A DNA stretch of 64,000 nucleotides, from the NCBI RefSeq assembly GCF_025464955.1, contig NZ_JAODNM010000109.1, forward strand, positions 17,451-81,450. The letters are read 5' to 3'. Every line of letters starts with the position of its first letter. The first letter of the stretch is position 1. This DNA comes from Amycolatopsis sp. (GTDB taxonomy: Bacteria; Actinomycetota; Actinomycetes; Mycobacteriales; Pseudonocardiaceae). Of this stretch, positions 53,878-62,103 are shown in pieces. Position numbers and translations under genes: made by a program. Below the pieces are notes generated by a model. It searched no databases. It was not told the DNA's origin and worked only from the letters and a program-made list of their open reading frames with translations.

Positions 53878-53899
53878 ATTACTGAACGTACGGTTGGTT
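53878..53899. promoter_or_regulatory. PaaR-like operator, site 2
   Basis: Reads ATTACTGAACGTACGGTTGG on the plus strand; its complement aligns with site 1. Lies 25 bases before the paaZ start. One site for each divergent operon. Confidence 0.6.
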
Positions 53900-53923
53900 A
53901 TTCAGCTGAAGGGTGCGGGTCGG

Positions 53924-55954
53924 ATGGCTTTGCTGCGTAGTTACGTCTCCGGTGGTTGGCACACGGCGTCCGACGCCGGTGTTCCGCTGCACGACGCCAC
54001 GACGGGCGAGGAGGTCGCCAGCGTCTCCTCGGCAGGCATCGACATGGCCGCCGCGCTGGAGTACGGCCGCGGTGTCGGTGGCCCTGCCCTGCGGGAGCTG
54101 ACGTTCCACCAGCGTGCCGCGCTGCTCAAGGCGCTCGGCTCGCACCTGCGGGAGCACCGCGACGAGCTGTACGCGCTGTCGGCGCGCACCGGCGCGACGC
54201 TCGGCGACTCCAAGTTCGACATCGACGGCGGCATCGGCGTCCTGTTGTCGTACGGCAGCAAGGGCAAGCGCGAGCTGCCCAACTCCACGGTCTACGTCGA
54301 CGGCGCGGTCGAGCCGCTGAGCAAGGGCGGCACCTTCGTCGGCCAGCACATCGCGACCCCGCTGCGGGGCGTCGCCGTACAGATCAACGCGTTCAACTTC
54401 CCCGTGTGGGGCCCGCTCGAGAAGTTCGCGCCCGCGTTCCTCGCCGGCGTCCCGAGCCTGGTCAAGCCCGCCAGCCAGACCGCGTACCTCACCGCGCGGC
54501 TGGTCGAGCTGATCATCTCGTCCGGCATCCTGCCCGAGGGCACGCTGCAGTTCGTCGCCGGCAGCGTCGGCGACCTGCTCGACCACGTCACCGCCCAGGA
54601 CCTCGTGTCGTTCACCGGGTCCGCGTCGACCGCGCAGAAGCTCCGCGCGCACCCGGCTATCGTGCGCAATTCGGTCAGGTTCAACGGCGAGGCCGACTCG
54701 CTGAACTGCTCGATCCTCGGCCCGGACGCGAAGCCCGGCACCACCGAGTTCGACCTGTTCGTCAAGCAGCTGACCAGCGAAATGACCGTCAAGGCCGGCC
54801 AGAAGTGCACGGCAATCAGGCGTGCGTTCGTGCCAGCCGAGCTCCTCGACGACGTCGCGGCCGCCGCGAGCGCGAGGCTCGCGAAGGTGACCGTCGGCAA
54901 CCCGACGTCCGAAGGCGTCCGGATGGGCGCGTTGGCCAGTCTGGAGCAGCGCGAGGAGGTCCGCCGCTCGCTGAAGTCCCTGCTCGACGCCGGGAGCATC
55001 GTGTTCGGCAACCCCGATCAGGTCGACGTCGTCGACGCGGACGCGGAACGTGGCGCGTTCCTTTCGCCGATCCTGCTCAAGGCCGACCCCGAGCGCGCCG
55101 AGCCGCATGAGGTCGAGGCGTTCGGCCCGGTGTCGACGCTGCTGCCGTACACCTCGACAGCGCAGGTCATCGACTACGCCGCACGCGGTCTGGGCAGCCT
55201 TGCCGGCTCGATCGTCAGCGCCGACGGCGAGTTCGTGCGCGAGGTCGTCCTCGGTCTCGCGCCGTGGCACGGCCGCCTGCTGGTGCTCGACGCCGATGAC
55301 GCGAAGGAGTCGACGGGTCACGGTTCGCCGATGCCGCAGCTCGTCCACGGTGGCCCCGGGCGGGCCGGCGGCGGCGAGGAGATGGGTGGCATTCGCGGCG
55401 TCCTGCATCACATGCAGCGCACCGCCATCCAAGGCAGTCCCAAGGTCCTCGGCTCGGTCACCGGCCAGTGGGTTCCGGGTGCCGAGCGCACGATCTCCGA
55501 CGTCCACCCGTTCCGGAAGTCGCTGGCCGAGCTGAAGGTGGGCGACGCCGTTGTCACTGGTTCGCGCACGGTTACGCAGGCCGACGTCGACCACTTCGCG
55601 GAGTACACCGGTGACACGTTCTACGCACACACCGACCCCGAGGCTGCTGCGGCGAACCCGTTCTTCGGCGGGATCGTGGCGCATGGATACCTGATCCTGT
55701 CGTTCGCGGCGGGCCTGTTCGTCTCGCCTGAGCCCGGCCCGGTGCTGGCGAACTACGGCCTTGAGAACCTGCGGTTCCTCACGCCGGTCAAGCCGGGTGA
55801 CGAGCTGACGGTGACGTTGACCGCGAAGCAGATCACGCCGCGTGACAGCAACGACTACGGCGAAGTTCGTTGGGACGCCGACGTTGTCAACGCGGCCGGC
55901 GAGTCCGTCGCGAAGTATGACGTGCTGACGCTGGTGGCGAAGGAGCTCTCGTGA
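53924..55954 (+). CDS. paaZ: Bifunctional oxepin-CoA hydrolase/aldehyde dehydrogenase
   Basis: 676 residues from ATG 53924 (GAAGGG upstream). Residues 1-520 are an aldehyde dehydrogenase with Glu256 (NGEADS) and Cys295 (GQKCTAIRR), the same numbers as in E. coli PaaZ. Residues 530-676 are a MaoC hydratase domain with Asp564 and His569 in GDTFYAHTD. It opens the oxepin-CoA ring and oxidises the aldehyde. First gene of the catabolic operon; its stop overlaps the paaA GTG (GTGA). Confidence 0.97.
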   Translation: MALLRSYVSGGWHTASDAGVPLHDATTGEEVASVSSAGIDMAAALEYGRGVGGPALRELTFHQRAALLKALGSHLREHRDELYALSARTGATLGDSKFDIDGGIGVLLSYGSKGKRELPNSTVYVDGAVEPLSKGGTFVGQHIATPLRGVAVQINAFNFPVWGPLEKFAPAFLAGVPSLVKPASQTAYLTARLVELIISSGILPEGTLQFVAGSVGDLLDHVTAQDLVSFTGSASTAQKLRAHPAIVRNSVRFNGEADSLNCSILGPDAKPGTTEFDLFVKQLTSEMTVKAGQKCTAIRRAFVPAELLDDVAAAASARLAKVTVGNPTSEGVRMGALASLEQREEVRRSLKSLLDAGSIVFGNPDQVDVVDADAERGAFLSPILLKADPERAEPHEVEAFGPVSTLLPYTSTAQVIDYAARGLGSLAGSIVSADGEFVREVVLGLAPWHGRLLVLDADDAKESTGHGSPMPQLVHGGPGRAGGGEEMGGIRGVLHHMQRTAIQGSPKVLGSVTGQWVPGAERTISDVHPFRKSLAELKVGDAVVTGSRTVTQADVDHFAEYTGDTFYAHTDPEAAAANPFFGGIVAHGYLILSFAAGLFVSPEPGPVLANYGLENLRFLTPVKPGDELTVTLTAKQITPRDSNDYGEVRWDADVVNAAGESVAKYDVLTLVAKELS

Positions 55955-56889
55955 CTGCTGTGATGACTGAGGCTGAACTCGAGAAGGACTTCGAGCACAC
56001 GCTCTCGCGCGACCAGCGCATCGAACCGCGCGACTGGCTGCCCGAGGCGTACCGCAAGACGATGGTCCGCCAGATCGCGCAGCACGCGCATTCGGAGATC
56101 ATCGGCATGCAGCCCGAGGGCAAGTGGATCACCATGGCGCCTTCCTTGCGGCGCAAGGCGATCCTGCTGGCGAAGGTGCAGGACGAGGCCGGGCACGGGC
56201 TGTACCTGTACTCGGCGGCGGAGACGCTCGGCGCGGACCGTGCCGACCTCACCGACAAGCTCATCAGCGGGCGGCAGAAGTACTCGTCGATCTTCAACTA
56301 CCCGACCCCGACGTTCGCCGACGTCGGCGTCATCGGCTGGCTGGTCGACGGCGCGGCGATCTGCAACCAGGTTCCCTTGTGCCGCAGCTCTTACGGGCCG
56401 TACGCGCGCGGCATGATCCGCATCTGCAAGGAGGAGTCCTTCCACCAGCGGCAGGGTTTCGAGCTGCTGATGACGATGATGCGCGGCACGCAGGCACAGC
56501 GGGACATGGTGCAGGACGCGGTCAACCGGTGGTGGTGGCCGTCGCTGATGATGTTCGGGCCGCCCGACGACGACTCGCCCAACACCGCGCAGTCGATGGC
56601 CTGGAAGATCAAGCGCCACACCAATGACGAGCTGCGGCAGCGGTACGTCGACATGTCGGTTCCGCAGGCCGAGGCGCTCGGCGTCACGTTCCCGGACCCG
56701 GAGCTCAAGTGGAACGCCGAGCGCGAGAGTTATGACTTCGGGCCGATCGACTGGTCCGAGCTCAAGCGCGTGATCAGTGGCGACGGCCCGTGCAACGCCG
56801 AGCGGATCGCGAATCGCCGCAAGGCACAGGAAGACGGCGCGTGGGTCCGCGAGGCCGCGACAGCGCACGCGAAGAAGAAGGAGGCGTGA
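55951..56889 (+). CDS. paaA: 1,2-phenylacetyl-CoA epoxidase catalytic subunit
   Basis: 312 residues from GTG 55951 (ATG 55963 also possible). Strongly family-typical: DEAGHGLYLYSAAETLG and KEESFHQRQGFE supply the di-iron ExxH/Glu ligands, with FNYPTPTFADVGVIGWLVDGAAI between. It inserts one oxygen atom into the ring of phenylacetyl-CoA, using electrons from PaaE, in the PaaABCE complex. Confidence 0.98.
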   Translation: MTAVMTEAELEKDFEHTLSRDQRIEPRDWLPEAYRKTMVRQIAQHAHSEIIGMQPEGKWITMAPSLRRKAILLAKVQDEAGHGLYLYSAAETLGADRADLTDKLISGRQKYSSIFNYPTPTFADVGVIGWLVDGAAICNQVPLCRSSYGPYARGMIRICKEESFHQRQGFELLMTMMRGTQAQRDMVQDAVNRWWWPSLMMFGPPDDDSPNTAQSMAWKIKRHTNDELRQRYVDMSVPQAEALGVTFPDPELKWNAERESYDFGPIDWSELKRVISGDGPCNAERIANRRKAQEDGAWVREAATAHAKKKEA

Positions 56890-57212
56890 TGAGCGACAAA
56901 GTACGTACCCCCGCTGAGTCGCCATCGATACGGCACGAATGGCCGCTGTACGAGGTGTTCGTCCGGGGCAAGCGGGGGCTGAACCACGTCCACGTCGGCT
57001 CGCTGCACGCCGCCGACGACGAGATGGCGCTGCATCACGCCCGAGACCTTTACACGCGGCGCAACGAAGGCGTGAGCATCTGGGTGATCAAGGCCGCCGA
57101 CATCACCGCGTCGAGCCCGGACGAGAAGGACCCGTTCTTCGCGCCCAGCGGTGACAAGGTGTACCGGCACCCGACGTTCTACGACATCCCCGACAACGTT
57201 CCGCACATGTGA
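56889..57212 (+). CDS. paaB: Phenylacetyl-CoA epoxidase subunit
   Basis: 107 residues from ATG 56889, which shares its first base with the paaA stop codon. PaaB pattern: EWPLYEVFVRGKRGLNHVHVGSLHAADDEMALHHARDLYTRR. A small structural subunit that bridges the PaaAC units. Its stop overlaps the paaC start (TGATG). Confidence 0.97.
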   Translation: MSDKVRTPAESPSIRHEWPLYEVFVRGKRGLNHVHVGSLHAADDEMALHHARDLYTRRNEGVSIWVIKAADITASSPDEKDPFFAPSGDKVYRHPTFYDIPDNVPHM

Positions 57213-58072
57213 TGAGCTTCGACAACGCCTACGAGGCACTCGGCGAGAGTGCTGACGACACGCACTGGGCCTTCGGCACCGGGTTCGACGACCCGCTGTC
57301 CGGAATGGACACCACGGTTCCGTCCGGTGTGGACGGCGCCGAGCTGGCGGCGTACTGCCTGATGCTCGGGGACGACGCGCTGATCATGTCGCACCGGCTG
57401 CAGGAGTGGTGCACCGCGGCGCCCGAGCTCGAGGACGAGGTGGCGATCGCCAACATCGCTCTCGACCTGCTGGGTCAGGCCAGGTTCCTGCTCGCTCGCG
57501 CCGGCAAGGCCGATGGCAGCGGCCGTGACGAAGATGCGCTCGCGTACTTCCGTGGCGCGACGGAGTTCCGCAACGTCCACCTCGCCGAGACAGGCGGTGG
57601 CCACTTCGGACACCTGATCGCCCGTCTGCTCGTGTTCAGCACGTGGCGGCTCGCGTTGTTCCAGCGAATTCTGTCCTCTGTGGACCCGGTGCTGGCCGCC
57701 ATCGCGGCCAAGGGCGTCAAGGAACTGACGTACCACCGCGACTACGCGGCACAGTGGATGGTCCGGCTCGGTGACGGCACCGAGCTGTCCCACGAGCGGA
57801 TGCAGGAAGGCCTCGACGCGACCTGGCCGCTGGTCGGCGAGCTTTTCCTGGCGCATCCGGCTGAATTGAGTGTCGGCGTCGACCCTGCTGAGTTGCGCGC
57901 GGAGTTCGACGGCGTGTTGGCGCAGGTGTTCTCGGCCGCGAAGCTGGAATGGCCGTCGGTCAACGAGCGGCAAGAGCTGCTCGGACGCGACGGATCGCAT
58001 ACCGAAGCGTTGGAATCGCTGCTGGAAGAGCTGCAGAGCGTGGCGCGGGCGCATCCGGACGCAACGTGGTGA
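57212..58072 (+). CDS. paaC: Phenylacetyl-CoA epoxidase structural subunit
   Basis: 286 residues from ATG 57212. All-helical ferritin-like subunit (DDALIMSHRLQEWC, LANIALDLLGQARFLL, VHLAETGGGHFGHLIARLL) lacking the full iron site, paired with PaaA. Its stop overlaps the paaD start. Confidence 0.97.
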   Translation: MSFDNAYEALGESADDTHWAFGTGFDDPLSGMDTTVPSGVDGAELAAYCLMLGDDALIMSHRLQEWCTAAPELEDEVAIANIALDLLGQARFLLARAGKADGSGRDEDALAYFRGATEFRNVHLAETGGGHFGHLIARLLVFSTWRLALFQRILSSVDPVLAAIAAKGVKELTYHRDYAAQWMVRLGDGTELSHERMQEGLDATWPLVGELFLAHPAELSVGVDPAELRAEFDGVLAQVFSAAKLEWPSVNERQELLGRDGSHTEALESLLEELQSVARAHPDATW

Positions 58073-58575
58073 GCACTGTGAGCACTGTGAGCGCGCTCGC
58101 CGTCGCCGGCCAGGTCACCGATCCCGAGCTGCCGATGATCACCCTCGCCGATCTCGGGGTGCTGCGCGAAGTGTCCGAATCGGACGGACGCGTCGTCGTC
58201 TCGATCACGCCGACGTACACCGGCTGCCCGGCGATGGACACCATGCGCGACGACCTCGAGCACGCGTTGCTGCGCGCCGGGTACCGCGAGATCGAGATCC
58301 GCACGGTGCTGGCGCCGGCGTGGAGCACGGACTGGATCACCGACGAGGGCAAGCGGAAGCTCGCTGAGGCCGGGATTTCGCCTCCGGGTGCCGCACCCGG
58401 GGCCGTCAGCGGGCCGATTCCGTTGACGCTCAGCGCGCCGGCGTCGAGGATCCACTGCCCGCATTGCTCCAGTGTGGACACCGAGGAGCTGTCGCGGTTC
58501 AGCGCCACGGCGTGCCGGTCGTTGCGGCGCTGCCGGTCCTGTCTCGAGCCGTTCGAACACGTCAAGGAGATCTAA
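58069..58575 (+). CDS. paaD: Phenylacetate degradation protein PaaD (epoxidase maturation)
   Basis: 168 residues if GTG 58069 is used; GTGAGCACT is repeated so GTG 58078 and 58087 are in-frame alternatives. N-terminal DUF59/MIP18-like domain: VTDPELPMITLADLGVLREV, TYTGCPAMD. C-terminal cysteine cluster (CPHCSS ... CRSLRRCRSCLEPF) likely binds zinc or an Fe-S cluster. Needed for assembly of the epoxidase. Confidence 0.95.
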   Translation: MSTVSTVSALAVAGQVTDPELPMITLADLGVLREVSESDGRVVVSITPTYTGCPAMDTMRDDLEHALLRAGYREIEIRTVLAPAWSTDWITDEGKRKLAEAGISPPGAAPGAVSGPIPLTLSAPASRIHCPHCSSVDTEELSRFSATACRSLRRCRSCLEPFEHVKEI

Positions 58576-58576
58576 C

Positions 58577-59656
58577 GTGAGCGCCCCGACCACCACGCGG
58601 CGGACCGGTTTCCGCACCCTGACCGTGGCCGACGTGCAGAAGCTGTGCGACGACGCCGTCGCGGTCACCTTCGACGTACCGGCCGAGCACGCCGAGGAGT
58701 TCCGGTTCCTGCCCGGCCAGTCGCTGACGCTGCGGCGCGAGGTCGATGGCCGCGACGAGCGCCGGTCGTACTCGATCTGCGCGGCGGCGGGGGAGCGGCC
58801 GCGCGTCGGTGTGCGTGAAGTGCCGGGTGGGCTGTTCTCCGGCTGGCTCGTGCGCGACGTCCGTGCGGGCGACGAGATCGAAGTCCAGGCGCCGACCGGT
58901 TCGTTCACGCCGGATCTGGCGACGGCCGCGCATCACGTGTTGATCGCGGCCGGGTCGGGTATCACCCCGGTGCTGTCGATCGCGGCGTCGTTGTTGAAGA
59001 ACCCGGATGCGACGGTGACCGTGCTGTACGGCAACCGGCGCACCAACACGGTCATGTTCGCCGACGAGCTGGCGGACCTGAAAGACTTCAGCCCGAGCCG
59101 GTTCGAGCTGGTCCACGTGCTTTCGCGGGAGCCGCGCGAGGCGGATCTGTTCACCGGACGGCTCGACGTCGACAAGCTGCGCAGCCTGTTCGCGGCGCTG
59201 ATCGGAGTCGAGGACGTCGCGCACTGGTGGTTGTGCGGGCCGTTCACGATGGTCACCGGAGCGCAATCGCTGCTGGCCGAACTCGGCGTGCCCGTCGAAC
59301 GCGTGCACCAGGAACTGTTCTACGTCGACGACCTGCCGCCCGAGCCCGTGCGACACGAAGAAGCCGGCATCGAAGGCGCGTCGAGCGAAGTGACCGTCAT
59401 CCTCGACGGCCGCACGTCGACGCTGACCCTGCCCCGCGATGTGTCGCTTTTGGACGGTGCCCAGCGCTCCCGACCGGACCTGCCGTTCGCGTGCAAGGGC
59501 GGCGTCTGCGGCACCTGCCGGGCGAAGGTCACCGGCGGCGAGGTCAACATGCGCCGCAACTTCGCACTGGAGAAGTCCGAAGTGGACGCAGGCTTCGTCC
59601 TCACCTGCCAGACCCTCCCCGTCTCCGGCACCCTCACCGTCGACTTCGACGAGTAA
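58577..59656 (+). CDS. paaE: Phenylacetyl-CoA epoxidase reductase subunit
   Basis: 359 residues from GTG 58577. FAD domain (RRSYSICAA), NADPH domain (AAGSGITPVLSI) and C-terminal plant-type 2Fe-2S ferredoxin with CKGGVCGTC and a later Cys in LTCQT. Carries electrons from NADPH to PaaA. Last gene of paaZABCDE. Confidence 0.97.
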   Translation: MSAPTTTRRTGFRTLTVADVQKLCDDAVAVTFDVPAEHAEEFRFLPGQSLTLRREVDGRDERRSYSICAAAGERPRVGVREVPGGLFSGWLVRDVRAGDEIEVQAPTGSFTPDLATAAHHVLIAAGSGITPVLSIAASLLKNPDATVTVLYGNRRTNTVMFADELADLKDFSPSRFELVHVLSREPREADLFTGRLDVDKLRSLFAALIGVEDVAHWWLCGPFTMVTGAQSLLAELGVPVERVHQELFYVDDLPPEPVRHEEAGIEGASSEVTVILDGRTSTLTLPRDVSLLDGAQRSRPDLPFACKGGVCGTCRAKVTGGEVNMRRNFALEKSEVDAGFVLTCQTLPVSGTLTVDFDE

Positions 59657-59673
59657 CCCGCCGCACACGCGGG

Positions 59674-60099
59674 TCAGGAGCCGGGTGGGATGACGTTCCA
59701 GGTGTGGGCGTTGGGGTCGACGCCGGGGACGTAGGGGAGGACCTCCGCGTCCTCGTCGACGAGGTCGGCCAGGCCGGTGGAGCGCAGCATGGCGAGCGCG
59801 GCGGCGTCGCCCATGGCCTGGCCCAGAGTGTCGACACCCTGGCGCAGCGCCGCCTTCTGTGCATCGCCGGCGAGGCGCACGATCTCCTCCCCGAGCGCGT
59901 CGGGGCCCAGGTCCAGGGCCGATTCTGCCAGCTTCAGCTCCTTGACCGAGCCGTGGACGTCGACGGTGACACACACGTTCTCGTCGCCGTTGTTCGCCCA
60001 GCCGCGGACCGACGCGAGCTTGCCGGGGAGCTGCTCTGTCAGCGTCAGCCGCTCCTCGGCCGCCGCCAGCAGCTCTTCGGTGGTCCGGCGGTCGCTCAT
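59674..60099 (-). CDS. YbaB/EbfC family-like protein (EspL-like), second copy
   Basis: 141 residues from ATG 60099, which overlaps the stop of the gene upstream (ATGA). Coiled N-terminus (TTEELLAAAEERLTLTEQLPGKLASV) then a small alpha/beta fold (VCVTVDVHGSVKELKLAESAL) and VRLAGDAQKAALRQG helix. Resembles YbaB-fold proteins that accompany ESX substrates, such as EspL of mycobacteria. Last gene of the 61889-59674 operon. Confidence 0.7.
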   Translation of the reverse strand: MSDRRTTEELLAAAEERLTLTEQLPGKLASVRGWANNGDENVCVTVDVHGSVKELKLAESALDLGPDALGEEIVRLAGDAQKAALRQGVDTLGQAMGDAAALAMLRSTGLADLVDEDAEVLPYVPGVDPNAHTWNVIPPGS

Positions 60100-60452
60100 C
60101 GGCGTGTCCACATCTCTTCGAAGTCGTCTTCGCCATGGTTGTCGTGGACGAGCGAAGGGTCGTAGGACAGCCCGAGCTGCTCGGTGTAGCGCTCGCTCCG
60201 GTTACCGAGCGCCTGCGCGTACACCTGGTTCGCCTTCTGGTTCGCCCGGGCTGTCGCGCGCGCCGCTGTGTCCACTATGGACTTCGCGAGGTAGTCGGCG
60301 CCGTACCGCATGGCCTGCCGCGTGATCTTGACCGACAGCAGCTTGCCGCCGACCCCGGCCTCCACGGTGACGCCTTCACCGGTCGCGACGCCCTTGATCG
60401 GACCCGCCGCGGCGAACCCGTTTTCCAGCCGTTGCTGGTTGTCCTCAGCCAT
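60096..60452 (-). CDS. YbaB/EbfC family-like protein, first copy
   Basis: 118 residues from ATG 60452. EGVTVEAGVGGKLLSVKITRQAM is the YbaB-type central strand pair, followed by the helix YGADYLAKSIVDTAARATARANQKANQVYAQAL. Acidic C-terminal tail. Sits between the NlpC/P60 gene (nine bases upstream) and the second YbaB-like gene, with which it overlaps by four bases. Confidence 0.7.
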   Translation of the reverse strand: MAEDNQQRLENGFAAAGPIKGVATGEGVTVEAGVGGKLLSVKITRQAMRYGADYLAKSIVDTAARATARANQKANQVYAQALGNRSERYTEQLGLSYDPSLVHDNHGEDDFEEMWTRR

Positions 60453-60461
60453 GGTGCCCGC

Positions 60462-61535
60462 CTACGCCGACGGCCGGAACACGCCGAGCAGCGGTTCGCC
60501 GCAGTTGGTCGTCCGCATCGGGACGACGTGGCAGCTCTCGCCCGGCTGCGGCTCCTCGACGACCATGCCGTCGCCGACGTACATCGCGACGTGCCCGCTC
60601 CAGATGATCAGGTCGCCGGGCTGGATGTCGTTGATGTCGACCTTCTGCCCGATGGTCTGCGTGTGCGCGGTGCGCGGCAGCCCGATGCCGGCCTGGCCGT
60701 ACGCCCACTGCGTCAGCCCGCTGCAGTCCATGCCCTTGTTCGGGTTGGTGCCGCCCCAGACATACGGGAGGCCGAGCTTGCTCAGCGCCGCCCGCGCGGC
60801 GATCGCGGCGCGTTCGTTCGGCGCGTTGACCGTCTGCCCGTTCGGCAGCTTGATCTGCGTGCCGCTGCCGTACTGGTCCGAAGGCGGGGACAGCTGGGGC
60901 GGTCCGCTCGACGCGGCGCCGCCGCCTCCTCCGCCACCCCCGCCGCCGCTGTGCCCGCCGCCTCCACCGCCGCCACCGGACCGGCTGCCGATCGGGCCGG
61001 ACACCGGCGCGGACGACGGCGCTGTCGACGCCATCGCCGATAGCAGGTCGGTGAGCCGGCTCTTCGCCGAGTTCACGATGTCGGCGGCTTCTTTCGCGTA
61101 CTTCGCCGACATGCCCGCGATGACGGCCTGGGCCTGCTGCTCCGCGCCGGGATCTTGGCTGCTCGCCGCCGCGCCGGCCAGCGTCTGAGCGTCCGCGTCG
61201 AACTCCGCCAGCAGCTTGGTGACCTCCTGCTGGGCCTGCTGGATGAGGCTGGTCGCGTCGCCGATGGTCTGCGCCGTCTTGCCTGCCCAGTTCGAGGCCT
61301 CGTCCAGGGCGTCCGTGTGCTCTTTGGCCTTCACCCCGAACAGGTCGCCGCGGTCGCCGACCCAGTTGCTCTGCAGGCGGGTCGCCTCGCCCTGGTGCTG
61401 GGTGCTGAAGGTGGTGAGCTTCTGCGAAAGGCTGCTCAGATCGCCCTGTGCCTGGTTCGCGGCGCCGGTATCGCCCTGGAGCTTGGCCCCGGCTTCCTTG
61501 ATCGGTGCCTCGTAGGACGCGATATCGATCGCCAC
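60462..61535 (-). CDS. NlpC/P60 peptidoglycan hydrolase with WXG100-like N-terminus
   Basis: 357 residues from GTG 61535, with AGAGGGGG upstream. Residues 1-170 are helical and WXG-like (LQSNWVGDRGDLFG, Trp58). Residues 187-206 are almost all glycine. Residues about 240-357 are NlpC/P60 with Cys271 (MDCSGLTQWAYG) and His315 (GHVAMYVGDG); the third residue is probably an acidic or polar one near 328-330. No signal peptide. Predicted to reach the wall by type VII secretion and cut peptide crosslinks there. Confidence 0.85.
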   Translation of the reverse strand: MAIDIASYEAPIKEAGAKLQGDTGAANQAQGDLSSLSQKLTTFSTQHQGEATRLQSNWVGDRGDLFGVKAKEHTDALDEASNWAGKTAQTIGDATSLIQQAQQEVTKLLAEFDADAQTLAGAAASSQDPGAEQQAQAVIAGMSAKYAKEAADIVNSAKSRLTDLLSAMASTAPSSAPVSGPIGSRSGGGGGGGGHSGGGGGGGGGGAASSGPPQLSPPSDQYGSGTQIKLPNGQTVNAPNERAAIAARAALSKLGLPYVWGGTNPNKGMDCSGLTQWAYGQAGIGLPRTAHTQTIGQKVDINDIQPGDLIIWSGHVAMYVGDGMVVEEPQPGESCHVVPMRTTNCGEPLLGVFRPSA

Positions 61536-61568
61536 TGTCCGATTCCCCCTCTGAACGATCTGCCGGAC

Positions 61569-61889
61569 CTACAAGATCGAGCGGATCCGCTCGCTGTGGT
61601 TCTCCTCGTTGGCGTCGTAGTCGCCCTTCGCGGTGTTCACCGACCGGCCGAGGTCGCCAACGGAGCCCGCGAGCGAGTACATGTGGCCGTTCATCGTGTC
61701 GATGTGCTCGCCGACCGTCGCGTGCAGGCCCGTCTCGTACCCGAGGTCCCCGAACAGGTTCCCAGGCAGCGTGAGGTGCTTCGCGAGGTGCGCCTTGGCG
61801 GCGGTGCCGATGTCGGTGGACATCGTGTCGTTGTGGGCGGAGTACCGCGTGAGGTCGGCGGTTTCCACGGAAAACCCGTTCGCGGCCAT
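61569..61889 (-). CDS. EspC-like type VII secretion substrate (DUF2580 family)
   Basis: 106 residues from ATG 61889, GGAGGGCAGG upstream. Short helical protein: FSVETADLTRYSAHNDTMSTDI then a helix-turn-helix pair, ending in GDYDANEENHSER with Tyr91 and Glu95 in a YxxxE arrangement, the C-terminal signal of type VII substrates. First of four genes on this strand, 33 bases ahead of the NlpC/P60 gene. No ESX ATPase or membrane core is in the window. Confidence 0.75.
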   Translation of the reverse strand: MAANGFSVETADLTRYSAHNDTMSTDIGTAAKAHLAKHLTLPGNLFGDLGYETGLHATVGEHIDTMNGHMYSLAGSVGDLGRSVNTAKGDYDANEENHSERIRSIL

Positions 61890-62045
61890 TTCCTGCCCTC
61901 CCCTTGCTCCGATTGCTCCGGGTGGGACGTGTCCGACCGTCCCTTCAGTTCCCGTTCTCCGGAGAATAGTCTCGCATTCGACGTCCCCGCGCGGGTGGAA
62001 TCGGCAATCGCGCCTGATTTGACCGTTTCAAGCGGGTGAACATGC

Positions 62046-62094
62046 GTGAAGGCCGGCTTCACCGCGTGCGCTACGCGGTGAAGCCGGCCTTCAC
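62046..62094 (-). terminator. 22-bp hairpin after second chitinase
   Basis: Perfect 22-base arms (62046-62067 and 62073-62094) starting GTGAAGGCCGGCTTCACC, five-base loop, ten bases past the chitinase stop at 62104. Belongs to the GTGAAGGCC hairpin set seen at 30912. Confidence 0.9.
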
Positions 62095-62103
62095 GAACAG
62101 GTG

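Noticed and set aside
59674..61889. Complete type VII secretion system
   Set aside because: Only substrates or accessory proteins are present; no EccB, EccC, EccD, EccE or MycP homologue in the window.
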